Part shown: one piece after another, positions 9,521 to 15,669 of the stretch
Position numbering within the stretch: position 1 is the stretch's first letter
Layout: the number at the start of each line of letters is the position of its first letter
Origin: an uncultured Candidatus Pelagibacter sp.
GTDB taxonomy: Bacteria; Pseudomonadota; Alphaproteobacteria; Pelagibacterales; Pelagibacteraceae
DNA length: 64,000 nt
NCBI GenBank assembly: GCA_905612335.1
Contig: CAJQRT010000026.1
Span: forward strand, 18,503-82,502
Direction of reading: 5' to 3'
Made by a program: the position numbers and the translations under genes
The notes under the pieces: model-generated
Seen by the model: only the letters and a program-made list of their open reading frames with translations
Databases searched by the model: none
Told to the model about the DNA's origin: nothing

Positions 9521-10671
9521 TGGCGCTTCACTTTAGCAAAGAAGAGTTTGAAAAAAGAAAGTTAAAAACTTTACAATCTATGAAAGAGCAAAATCTTGAT
9601 GCTCTATTAATGTTTAGACAGGAGTCAATGTTCTGGCTTACAGGCTACGATACTTTTGGTTATGTTTTTTTTCAAACTTTAATATTAGATCAAAAAGGAA
9701 AAGTTATTCTTTTAACAAGGGCTCCAGATTTAAGACAAGCACAAAACACTTCAAATATTGAAGATATAAGAATTTGGGTTGATAAAGATCAGTCAAACCC
9801 AACTGAAGATCTTAAGGGTATTTTAAATGAACTTAATTTAAAGGATAAGAAAGTTGGTATTGAATATGAAGCTTACGGCATGACAGGTCGTAATGCTTTA
9901 AGACTTAATAAATCACTAGAAGGTTATTGTAAAGTGGAAGATCAATCAGAATTAATAACCAAACATAGAGTTATTAAATCTGCTGAAGAAATTATTTATG
10001 TAAAAAAAGCTGCAGAACTTGCAGATAAAGCTCTAGATGAGGCTTGGAAATATACAAAAGCTGGAGCCTCTGAAGCAAAAATTCTAGCTGAAATGCAAAG
10101 AGTAGTTCTTGAAAATGGTGGTGATTATCCTGCTAATGAATATATAATTGGTTCAGGACCTAATGCATTACTTTGCAGATACCAAGCAGAAAAAAGAAAT
10201 TTATCAAATACAGATCAATTAAGTTTGGAATGGGCAGGAACTTTTAAACATTATCATTCTGCAATGTTTAGAACTATTCCTATTGGAAAGACTGACCCAA
10301 AACATATTAAAATGCATGAAGCATGTGTTGAAGCTTTAAATAATTGTGCAAAAACTTTAATACCCGGAAAAACAGCAGGAGATGTCTTTGATATTCACGC
10401 TAAGACTTTTGATGATCTTGGCTATAATAAAGCAAGAATGAATGCATGTGGTTATTCTTTAGGCTCAACTTTTTCACCTAATTGGATGGACTGGCCAATG
10501 CTATACACAGGTAATCCGTATGTCATAACACCGGGTAATGTCTTCTTCATGCACATGATATTGATGGATTCAGACAGTGGTTTAGCCATGAATTTGGGTG
10601 AGACGTACCTTGTAACAGAGAATGGTAACGAAAGATTAGGTAAGCAAAAACTGGATTTAGTAGTCTTATAG
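9520..10671 (+). CDS. M24 family hydrolase, creatinase / ectoine hydrolase (DoeA)-like
   Basis: A 383-residue protein with the two-domain pita-bread architecture: an N-terminal creatinase domain (MFRQESMFWLTGYDTFG) and a C-terminal M24 domain. The metal ligands of aminopeptidases are mostly absent: the His of GHGxG reads GYSLG, and the aspartate strand reads SLEWAG...HSAMFRT. This matches metal-independent creatinase and ectoine-hydrolase (DoeA) relatives, as does the tail WMDWPML, FFMHMILMDSDSG and MNLGETYLVT. Ectoine or another N-acyl or cyclic amidine compound is the best guess; no doeB is nearby. The last 186 bases are duplicated at 12818-13003. Final gene of the six-gene chain. Confidence 0.85.
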   Translation: MALHFSKEEFEKRKLKTLQSMKEQNLDALLMFRQESMFWLTGYDTFGYVFFQTLILDQKGKVILLTRAPDLRQAQNTSNIEDIRIWVDKDQSNPTEDLKGILNELNLKDKKVGIEYEAYGMTGRNALRLNKSLEGYCKVEDQSELITKHRVIKSAEEIIYVKKAAELADKALDEAWKYTKAGASEAKILAEMQRVVLENGGDYPANEYIIGSGPNALLCRYQAEKRNLSNTDQLSLEWAGTFKHYHSAMFRTIPIGKTDPKHIKMHEACVEALNNCAKTLIPGKTAGDVFDIHAKTFDDLGYNKARMNACGYSLGSTFSPNWMDWPMLYTGNPYVITPGNVFFMHMILMDSDSGLAMNLGETYLVTENGNERLGKQKLDLVVL

Positions 10672-10676
10672 GCCTC

Positions 10677-10690
10677 CAGTCTCTAGTCTG
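10677..10690. repeat. 14-bp direct repeat, left copy
   Basis: The sequence cagtctctagtctg occurs here, 5 bases after the M24 stop, and again at 12659-12672, immediately beyond the upstream module of the TPR-methyltransferase gene. A diverged relative (gtttctagttagtttctag) follows the duplicated M24 tail near 13011. The pair brackets the TPR gene like a junction footprint. Confidence 0.7.
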
Positions 10691-10702
10691 TCTCTAGTCA
10701 TC

Positions 10703-10750
10703 CTATAAAATCCTATAACCCAGAACCAATATCGATAGAAGTTTTTTCAT
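10703..10750 (-). pseudogene. Signal-peptide-like gene-start remnant (copy 1)
   Basis: A minus-strand ATG opens MKKLLSILVLGYRIL and then a stop, 15 codons in all. It is related to the intact start of the hydrolase gene at 14144 (MKKILGIVVLGLL) and to two further remnants at 13045-13086 and 14819-14854. Interpreted as a decayed 5' end of a secreted-protein gene; a functional micropeptide is not excluded. Confidence 0.5.
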
Positions 10751-10795
10751 TAATCTTTAATATAATAATTGCAAATTTTTAAATCAGATTTTAAA

Positions 10796-10835
10796 TGTGA
10801 GCTAGTGTCAGGAAGTGTGAGGTAGTGTGATCCTC
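10796..10835. repeat. Four imperfect 10-bp tandem repeats
   Basis: Four consecutive units: tgtgagctag, tgtcaggaag, tgtgaggtag, tgtgatcctc. The period equals about one DNA helical turn. The third unit plus following bases also form TGTGAGG...CCTCACA, a 7-bp inverted repeat (10816-10838). Could be a protein-binding site or simple slippage. Confidence 0.7.
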
Positions 10836-10987
10836 ACATGCCTAATTTAAGCGCCTTTTTTCCCTTATTGAATTCAGGAATACCAACGCTTATTCAATGA
10901 CACTCTCACTCAAAACTTGTTTTATCTCTCTAGGTTCGAGTTGTCCCACATAATCCTTTACTTATTTCACTACTTGAGTCAAAAAAA

Positions 10988-12601
10988 TTAAAAATCAAGA
11001 AAATACAAACCACCAATTATAAACTTGTTATTATCCTTTCGAAGATTGGTTGTTTCAAAATGAGATAATTTGTAACCAAATTTATTACATAAACTCTCTA
11101 TATATTTTTTAGAATGAGAATAACGTCCAGATTTTTCAAGAAAAAATCCATCCCTATCAGTATGCTCTGTTGAAAATACAAATTTTCCCTTTGATTTATT
11201 GCGTGACTTTATTAGTTTAAATATTTCAGATAATTCCCCAACATAAGTAAAAACATCGGTTGAGATGAAATAATTAAAGTCTAGATCTTGTGTTGATAAA
11301 TATTCTACAATATCTTTATGTTCTAATTTATCATAAATATTCTTTGCACCTGCCTTTTCAAGCATTGATTTAGATAAATCAATACCTTCAAGATTCGAAC
11401 AATATTTTTTAATCTCATCACCTATTAAACCTGTACCACAACCCAAATCTAAAACTGATCCTAATTGAATATTAGGATTTTTTGCAACAATCAATTCAGT
11501 AATTAAATTGGGAGTTTTATATTTAAGTGTATTGAGCAAGGAATTTTCAAAATTTATAGCATATTTATTAAATAAAGTTTCAACGTATTTTCTTGGTGCA
11601 GAATTAGTTGTTTTTCCAATTAATGCTGAGAGCAAATGTTTAGCCTCAGCATAATCAGGTTTAATTTCTATTGCTTTTTTATAACATATTTTAGCTTCTT
11701 CTATTTTGTTAAGTTTAATTAACAATCCACCCAGATTGTTATGGGCTTCAGCTAAGTTAGGTTTTAATGTTATCGCTTTCCTGCAGCTTGCTTCAGCGTC
11801 ATCTAATTTGCCACGTTCTTTGAGTGTGTTACCCAAGTTATTGTAGGCTTCGGCATAATCAGGTTTTAATGTTATCGCTTTTCTGTAGCTTGCTTCAGAC
11901 TCATCTAATTTGCCAAGTTCTTTGAGTATAACACCCAAGTTACTGTGGGCTTCGGCATAATCTGGCTTTAATGTTATCGCTTTTCTGTAACTTACTTCAG
12001 CTTCATCTAATTTTCCAAGCTCTTGCAGCGTGACACCCAAGTTACTGTGGGCTTTGACATAATCTGGTTTTAATTCTATAACTTTTCTGTAACTAGTTTC
12101 AGCTTCATCTAATTTTCCAAGCTCTTTAAATATAACACCCAAGTTACTGTGAGCTTCGATAAAGTCAGGTTTTAATGTTATTGCTTGTGTATAGCTTGCT
12201 TCAGCTTCATCTAATCTTTCTAATGTTTTGAGTGTGATACCCAAGTTGTTGTGGGCTTCGGCATAGTCAGGTTTTAATGTTATCGCTTGTCTATAGCTTG
12301 CTTCAGCCTCATCTAATCTTCCGAGTTCTTTTAGCGTGTTACCCAAGTTATTGTGAGCTATTGCATCCTGTGGTCCAAATTCTATAGATTTTTGACTAGC
12401 AATTAGCGATCTATTTATCCTACCGTTTTTTTTTAATATAACGGCAAGTACTTTCCATGAAAATGGATGTTCAGGAAATTCTTGAGTGATGGATAGCGAT
12501 AGTTTTTCAGCATTAACATATCGTCCTGCTTGATAGTACTCTAGGAGATTATTTAATTGCTGCTTAGATGGTTCTAAAGAATTAACATAGATTTTTTTCA
12601 T
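10988..12601 (-). CDS. TPR-repeat protein with C-terminal SAM-dependent methyltransferase domain
   Basis: A 537-residue two-part protein. Residues about 1-79 contain degenerate helical repeats, then seven near-identical 34-residue TPR units follow to about residue 317 (consensus AEAHNNLGxxLKELGKLDEA). The C-terminal part is a class I methyltransferase with motif I VLDLGCGTGLIG near residue 388, an acidic strand-2 end (GIDLSKSML), and a DVFTYVG motif-IV region. TPRs usually mediate protein contacts and here may recruit the methylation target, which is unknown. No signal peptide. The gene is a single transcription unit, convergent with the M24 gene, inserted between the M24 gene and a partial copy of its 3' end, and carries an upstream module shared with the hydrolase gene at 14144. 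Confidence 0.88.
   Translation of the reverse strand: MKKIYVNSLEPSKQQLNNLLEYYQAGRYVNAEKLSLSITQEFPEHPFSWKVLAVILKKNGRINRSLIASQKSIEFGPQDAIAHNNLGNTLKELGRLDEAEASYRQAITLKPDYAEAHNNLGITLKTLERLDEAEASYTQAITLKPDFIEAHSNLGVIFKELGKLDEAETSYRKVIELKPDYVKAHSNLGVTLQELGKLDEAEVSYRKAITLKPDYAEAHSNLGVILKELGKLDESEASYRKAITLKPDYAEAYNNLGNTLKERGKLDDAEASCRKAITLKPNLAEAHNNLGGLLIKLNKIEEAKICYKKAIEIKPDYAEAKHLLSALIGKTTNSAPRKYVETLFNKYAINFENSLLNTLKYKTPNLITELIVAKNPNIQLGSVLDLGCGTGLIGDEIKKYCSNLEGIDLSKSMLEKAGAKNIYDKLEHKDIVEYLSTQDLDFNYFISTDVFTYVGELSEIFKLIKSRNKSKGKFVFSTEHTDRDGFFLEKSGRYSHSKKYIESLCNKFGYKLSHFETTNLRKDNNKFIIGGLYFLDF
11650..12364. repeat. 102-bp tandem coding repeats (seven TPR units)
   Basis: Within the TPR-methyltransferase gene, seven consecutive 102-bp units remain very similar at the DNA level, including synonymous positions (phrases such as ggttttaatgttatcgcttt recur). 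This indicates recent expansion or gene conversion among the units. Confidence 0.8.
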
Positions 12602-12658
12602 TAACTCAACCTACCAAACCTTAAATCATGTGTCTAGGTGATGGAAAAAGAGCACCTT
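12592..12658 (-). promoter_or_regulatory. Upstream module shared with the hydrolase gene (copy at TPR gene)
   Basis: The 60 or so bases before the TPR-methyltransferase start, plus its first four codons (MKKI), closely resemble 14133-14202 before the hydrolase gene. The best block, tgtctaggtgatggaaaaag followed by agca on the plus strand, differs at two positions from its partner. Both copies lie directly upstream of a minus-strand gene, so a conserved promoter/leader is likely; no canonical -10/-35 pair stands out. Confidence 0.6.
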
Positions 12659-12672
12659 CAGTCTCTAGTCTG
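12659..12672. repeat. 14-bp direct repeat, right copy
   Basis: Perfect second copy of cagtctctagtctg (first at 10677-10690), located just outside the upstream module of the TPR gene. The two copies enclose 1.97 kb containing that gene. Confidence 0.7.
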
Positions 12673-12817
12673 ATACCTAGTTTGCTCAAGGTCTTAGTAG
12701 TTATATGGGCCTTTATTTCTAAACAAATTTATTTTGAAAATCAAAAATTACTACTGTTGCAACAATTATAGAGACACAGTGAGTCTTGATGGGATTTAAA
12801 AAATGAATACAGAATGC

Positions 12818-13003
12818 ATGGACTGGCCAATGCTATACACTGATAATCCGTATGTCATAACACCAGGCAACGTGTTCTTCATGCACATGATATTAATGGA
12901 TTCAGACAATGAATTAGCCATGAATTTGGGTGAGACCTATCTTGTAACCGATAATGGTAACGAAAGATTAGGTAAGCAAAAACTGGATTTAGTGGTCTTA
13001 TAG
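12818..13003 (+). pseudogene. Duplicated 3' end of the M24 (DoeA-like) gene
   Basis: These 186 bases align without gaps to 10486-10671, the last 61 codons and stop of the intact M24 gene, with about 15 mismatches by eye (roughly 92% identity). The open frame from an ATG at 12803 reads MNTECMDWPMLYTDNPYV and ends identically (GKQKLDLVVL). It lacks the whole N-terminal domain and most of the M24 fold, so it cannot be an enzyme. The six bases before 12818 match those before a second ATG at 10446 in the parent, consistent with an additional 40-base deletion between two ATGs. Most changes are synonymous or conservative, suggesting decay began recently or that gene conversion occurs. Confidence 0.85.
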
Positions 13004-13044
13004 GGCTGTGGTTTCTAGTTAGTTTCTAGTCATCCTATAAAACC

Positions 13045-13086
13045 CTACAACAAACCCAGAACCACGATCCCTAAAAAATTTTTCAT
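13045..13086 (-). pseudogene. Signal-peptide-like gene-start remnant (copy 2)
   Basis: A minus-strand ATG at 13086 opens MKNFLGIVVLGLL and stops at once. The DNA block cccagaaccacgatccctaa is identical to the start region of the hydrolase gene (14112-14131). It follows the duplicated M24 tail at the same relative place where copy 1 follows the intact M24 gene. Confidence 0.6.
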
Positions 13087-13091
13087 ACTTC

Positions 13092-13247
13092 ATGATACCT
13101 GATATCGGATACAGAGTCCTAGGGATATTAGGGTTGGTTTTTATAGGTCAACTGTCTGTAATTCCAGTTGCCTGTTGCTTGTGGTGGTGGCCAAGTTCAG
13201 TGAACACGACTGACGGAACGACACTAGAAAATTTATTTCTAAAATAA
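13092..13247 (+). CDS. Possible 51-residue membrane peptide
   Basis: An open frame of 52 codons with ATG start reads MIPDIGYRVLGILGLVFIGQ, one likely membrane helix, then a Cys/Trp-rich turn (VACCLWWWP). The stretch is visibly richer in G and C than the surroundings and overlaps the end of the convergent hydrolase gene by 9 bases. No ribosome-binding site is clear and I recognise no family. It may be a small gene brought in with the repeats or a chance frame. Confidence 0.25.
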   Translation: MIPDIGYRVLGILGLVFIGQLSVIPVACCLWWWPSSVNTTDGTTLENLFLK

Positions 13248-14144
13248 ACTTTCTATATATTTGATTATATCATTATTTTTGAGATCAAGCGCTGCATAAC
13301 ACTTATGCAGAACTATCGCGTGATAACCACCCTCTTTGTGATTTGGTTTACAGTCTGATTTAGTTAAGTTTACAAATTTAACATTACTTGAGTTTGAAAA
13401 TAATAAATAATCTTTTGGCGCATTAAATTCATCTTTATCATGTGTAATAATAATTGCATTTAATTTAGAGGTATTTCCAAAGCCATAATATCTTATATCT
13501 TCCCACCAAGGCCATTCTTTTCTATTTTTAACTGTGCCACCAGCTCCTGGCTGAAGGCCTATAACTCCATCTATTAATTCAGGAAAATTTGTTTTTATTT
13601 TAAATGATTGCCAGCCTCCAGATGAATGTCCTGCAAGAACAATATTTCCAAATCCTTGTTCTACAAAACTATCAATTTTTTCTTTAATAATTTTTAATTT
13701 TTGATTTTGTTTTTGTTTTTTAATTAAAAAATTACCCTTTTTGTCAGATAAACTTAAATCTAATGTTCCAGATTTCTCGTAAGCCTTCCACATTTTGTTT
13801 TGCTCTTTTTCAGACCATCCCCTTACACCTGAACAAAGACGATAAATTTTTATACTAAATTCTTTAATTTTTTGGTCATGCAGATTACGTATAACTGGAG
13901 GAACCTTATTCTCACCAGCTAAACATTTATCAATTTTTTGATCGTAATCAGAGCCATGGGTATAAATAATTAAGATAGTATTTTTTTTTTCAGTTATTTT
14001 TTCAACAGCATAAGCTTTACCTTTGCGATCAATGAAGCTGCTATTTTTTGAAACCTTCTTTAAATCTTTATCAAATTGAGAAGCTGCATAAACTTCACTG
14101 CTGAATAACAAACCCAGAACCACGATCCCTAAAATCTTTTTCAT
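13239..14144 (-). CDS. Secreted alpha/beta hydrolase-like protein
   Basis: About 301 residues from the ATG at 14144. A clear signal peptide (MKKILGIVVLGLLFSSEVYA, cleavage before ASQ) sends it to the periplasm. The strand-turn-helix LAGHSSGGW near residue 170 is the nucleophile elbow GxSxG of alpha/beta hydrolases; IIITHDKDEFNAP supplies a plausible acid and GGYHAIVLHKC the late histidine. IIYTHGSDYD forms the oxyanion region. It is an esterase/lipase-like enzyme of unknown substrate. Its signal-peptide coding bases and its upstream 60 bases are both repeated elsewhere in the region, marking it as part of a cassette-like cluster. A TTG start two codons upstream is less likely. Confidence 0.75.
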   Translation of the reverse strand: MKKILGIVVLGLLFSSEVYAASQFDKDLKKVSKNSSFIDRKGKAYAVEKITEKKNTILIIYTHGSDYDQKIDKCLAGENKVPPVIRNLHDQKIKEFSIKIYRLCSGVRGWSEKEQNKMWKAYEKSGTLDLSLSDKKGNFLIKKQKQNQKLKIIKEKIDSFVEQGFGNIVLAGHSSGGWQSFKIKTNFPELIDGVIGLQPGAGGTVKNRKEWPWWEDIRYYGFGNTSKLNAIIITHDKDEFNAPKDYLLFSNSSNVKFVNLTKSDCKPNHKEGGYHAIVLHKCYAALDLKNNDIIKYIESLF

Positions 14145-14202
14145 AATCAAACCCTAGCAAACCTTTAATCAGATGTCTATGTAATGGAAAAAGAGCAATT
14201 GA
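14133..14202 (-). promoter_or_regulatory. Upstream module shared with the TPR gene (copy at hydrolase gene)
   Basis: Partner of 12592-12658. The plus-strand block tgtctatgtaatggaaaaag plus agca is shared with two substitutions, and weaker similarity extends to the ATG and first codons. The shared position relative to two unrelated genes argues for a transcriptional or translational leader. Confidence 0.6.
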
Positions 14203-14333
14203 GTTTTTATTCAATTAAATAATTTAATTAATGTCTAATTGAGAAATAACGTCTACTTTTTTAAAATTTCTACTATTAAAATATTCCACCCAAAGTTCTT
14301 GCACCAAATGCCTAGATAAATTAAACTTACAAT

Positions 14334-14804
14334 ATGGGCATCGCTGACAAGAAATATTCAAACGTAGACAAAAAGACAGCAGAAATACTTGAAGAAGCTA
14401 AATTATTATTAGAGGAAGAGGTATACGAAGCTTCTAAGCCAAGAGAAAAATCTATAGCCCGAGAGTTAATGAATGCTGCGTATGGTAACGCATTTAAAAC
14501 AATGTCCAAAGATCCTGATTTAACGGTTAGAAAAATATGTTTGAAAGCTATTGAAAATAAATTTTTTGATACCTGCTTAGATACTTTGATTAAGGGACCT
14601 AAAAAAAGAGCTGCATTCGATAACGAAAGTCCAAAAACATGGACTGAGAAAACAGTTACACAAGATATTAAAACAAAAGGTCATTTTAAAAGATTCAAAC
14701 TTATAGAACAATATATCAAGACAGATATGAATGCGACTAGGACTTTATTAGATCCTGATTACAGACCTTACGGTGATAAAGTTGCCATAAAAAAAATTAA
14801 ATAA
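14334..14804 (+). CDS. Uncharacterised 156-residue protein
   Basis: I do not recognise this protein. It is soluble, rich in Lys and Glu, largely predicted alpha-helical, starting MGIADKKYSNVDKKTAEILE, with no signal peptide, no Cys pairs and a basic tail (VAIKKIK). The only Cys residues are scattered. It stands alone on the plus strand between two minus-strand units in the accessory region, so it is probably lineage-restricted. The antisense frame at 14327-14509 is its shadow. The frame is long and uninterrupted, supporting a real gene, but no function can be offered. Confidence 0.6.
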   Translation: MGIADKKYSNVDKKTAEILEEAKLLLEEEVYEASKPREKSIARELMNAAYGNAFKTMSKDPDLTVRKICLKAIENKFFDTCLDTLIKGPKKRAAFDNESPKTWTEKTVTQDIKTKGHFKRFKLIEQYIKTDMNATRTLLDPDYRPYGDKVAIKKIK

Positions 14805-14818
14805 TCCCAAATTAAATC

Positions 14819-14854
14819 CTAACTCAGAACCACAATCACTAAAAGTTTTTTCAT
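14819..14854 (-). pseudogene. Signal-peptide-like gene-start remnant (copy 3), coupled to upstream gene
   Basis: A minus-strand ATG at 14854 overlaps the stop of the 50-residue gene as TAATG and reads MKKLLVIVVLS then stop. Same family as the remnants at 10703-10750 and 13045-13086 and the intact start at 14144. It would be translated by coupling, yielding an 11-residue hydrophobic peptide. Confidence 0.45.
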
Positions 14855-15006
14855 TAATCTATAATCCCTGCTAAATTTTTAGCAGCTTTTTTTTTGGAGC
14901 CTGCAGTTAAACCTTTGACATAGGCTGTTGCTATTCTTTCTGGATTTTTAATATTTCTTTTTTTAAATTTTTTTAATAAATCTTTGTAATTAGGTTTTCT
15001 AGGCAT
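14854..15006 (-). CDS. Small basic protein, 50 residues
   Basis: An uninterrupted 51-codon frame starts at an ATG that overlaps the stop of the preceding membrane-protein gene (TAATG at 15006). It reads MPRKPNYKDLLKKFKKRNIK and continues with Lys/Ala-rich sequence to GIID. The overlap geometry at both ends and the coherent basic composition support expression. No family recognised; it could bind nucleic acid or an acidic partner, but this is only suggested by charge. Confidence 0.55.
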   Translation of the reverse strand: MPRKPNYKDLLKKFKKRNIKNPERIATAYVKGLTAGSKKKAAKNLAGIID

Positions 15007-15407
15007 TACTTAGGATCTTTTTTTATAATAGGTTTTTCGAAATCCTCTGTCATCTCAGCAATCAGTGGTCGCAAGAAACTTGTAGCAATAATTATGAGTG
15101 CAGAAATTATTAGTAAGGCATCAAACTTGACTACATCTACAATAACTCTTGTAGTGCCTAAAATAACATGAACTAGCATTGTTAAAAACATTGCACCTAG
15201 CCACAAATATATTACTGAAAATTTATATGGTTTAGCTGCTAATCCAGCACCTAACAAAGCACCTAGAATAAGAATAATAGGATCAGTTCCGATAGCCATT
15301 AAACCACCCAAGTATGAACCAATGAAAGCTATGTTAGCTACATAACCAACAGACAAAATTAAAAAATTTGCAACCATGATTAAGTAGGAGAAATATAATA
15401 AGACCAT
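15006..15407 (-). CDS. Small polytopic membrane protein, unknown function
   Basis: 133 residues with four hydrophobic stretches (about 5-30, 40-58, 65-88, 95-112) and a charged C-terminal tail rich in Asp, Glu and Lys (EMTEDFEKPIIKKDPK), likely cytosolic. Glycine-rich helix 2 (ILGALLGAGLAAK) suggests tight packing. I do not recognise a family. It is preceded by a 60-residue membrane protein gene 5 bases away and overlaps the 50-residue basic protein gene downstream, so three small genes form one unit. An internal ATG at 15377 is an alternative start. Confidence 0.6.
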   Translation of the reverse strand: MVLLYFSYLIMVANFLILSVGYVANIAFIGSYLGGLMAIGTDPIILILGALLGAGLAAKPYKFSVIYLWLGAMFLTMLVHVILGTTRVIVDVVKFDALLIISALIIIATSFLRPLIAEMTEDFEKPIIKKDPK

Positions 15408-15412
15408 TGAAT

Positions 15413-15595
15413 TTAAAAATTGATTAATAAAATTATTATAGCAATAATTATTAACACAGCACTCACAATAATATAATTCAGCCTAATATTAAATTTTTTG
15501 AATACTATTTCGGTAATTTTTTCCCAGCATACTACAATGAAGAGGGCAATTATAGCTGGCAGAATAAATTTAATCATTAACCAAGACCATAACAA
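15413..15595 (-). CDS. Two-helix small membrane protein
   Basis: Up to 60 residues, with two hydrophobic helices (FILPAIIALFIVVCW and YIIVSAVLIIIAIIILL) separated by a short basic loop (FKKFNIRLNY). An internal ATG at 15577 would give 54 residues starting MIKFILP and may be the true start. First gene of the three-gene minus-strand unit. No family recognised. Confidence 0.5.
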   Translation of the reverse strand: MLWSWLMIKFILPAIIALFIVVCWEKITEIVFKKFNIRLNYIIVSAVLIIIAIIILLINF

Positions 15596-15669
15596 AACTT
15601 TCTAGTGGATAAAACAGTTAAAATTAATCTTTACTGTGAAAAATATTATAAAAATCCATTACAAAAATT

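Larger units (their letters stand above)
10672..10987. other. 316-bp repeat-rich intergenic region
   Basis: No convincing complete gene. It holds a 14-base direct repeat (10677-10690, also at 12659-12672), a minus-strand signal-peptide-like remnant (10703-10750), and four 10-bp tandem units (10796-10835). A minus-strand reading around 10909-10980 gives the phrase VKDYVGQLEPREIKQVL without a start codon and could be coding debris. Base composition is less AT-biased than the neighbours. No terminator-like hairpin with a T-tract was seen after the M24 gene. Confidence 0.6.

Noticed and set aside
10926..10947. tRNA T-loop-like 'ggttcgagt'
   Set aside because: The flanking bases cannot form the 5-bp T stem and there is no acceptor, anticodon arm or CCA context.
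11650..12364. Regular repeats as a possible CRISPR or minisatellite
   Set aside because: The 102-bp period equals 34 codons and translates cleanly to TPR units without spacers.
12803..13003. A 66-codon gene
   Set aside because: It is a truncated copy of the M24 gene tail and cannot fold as the enzyme; listed as a pseudogene.
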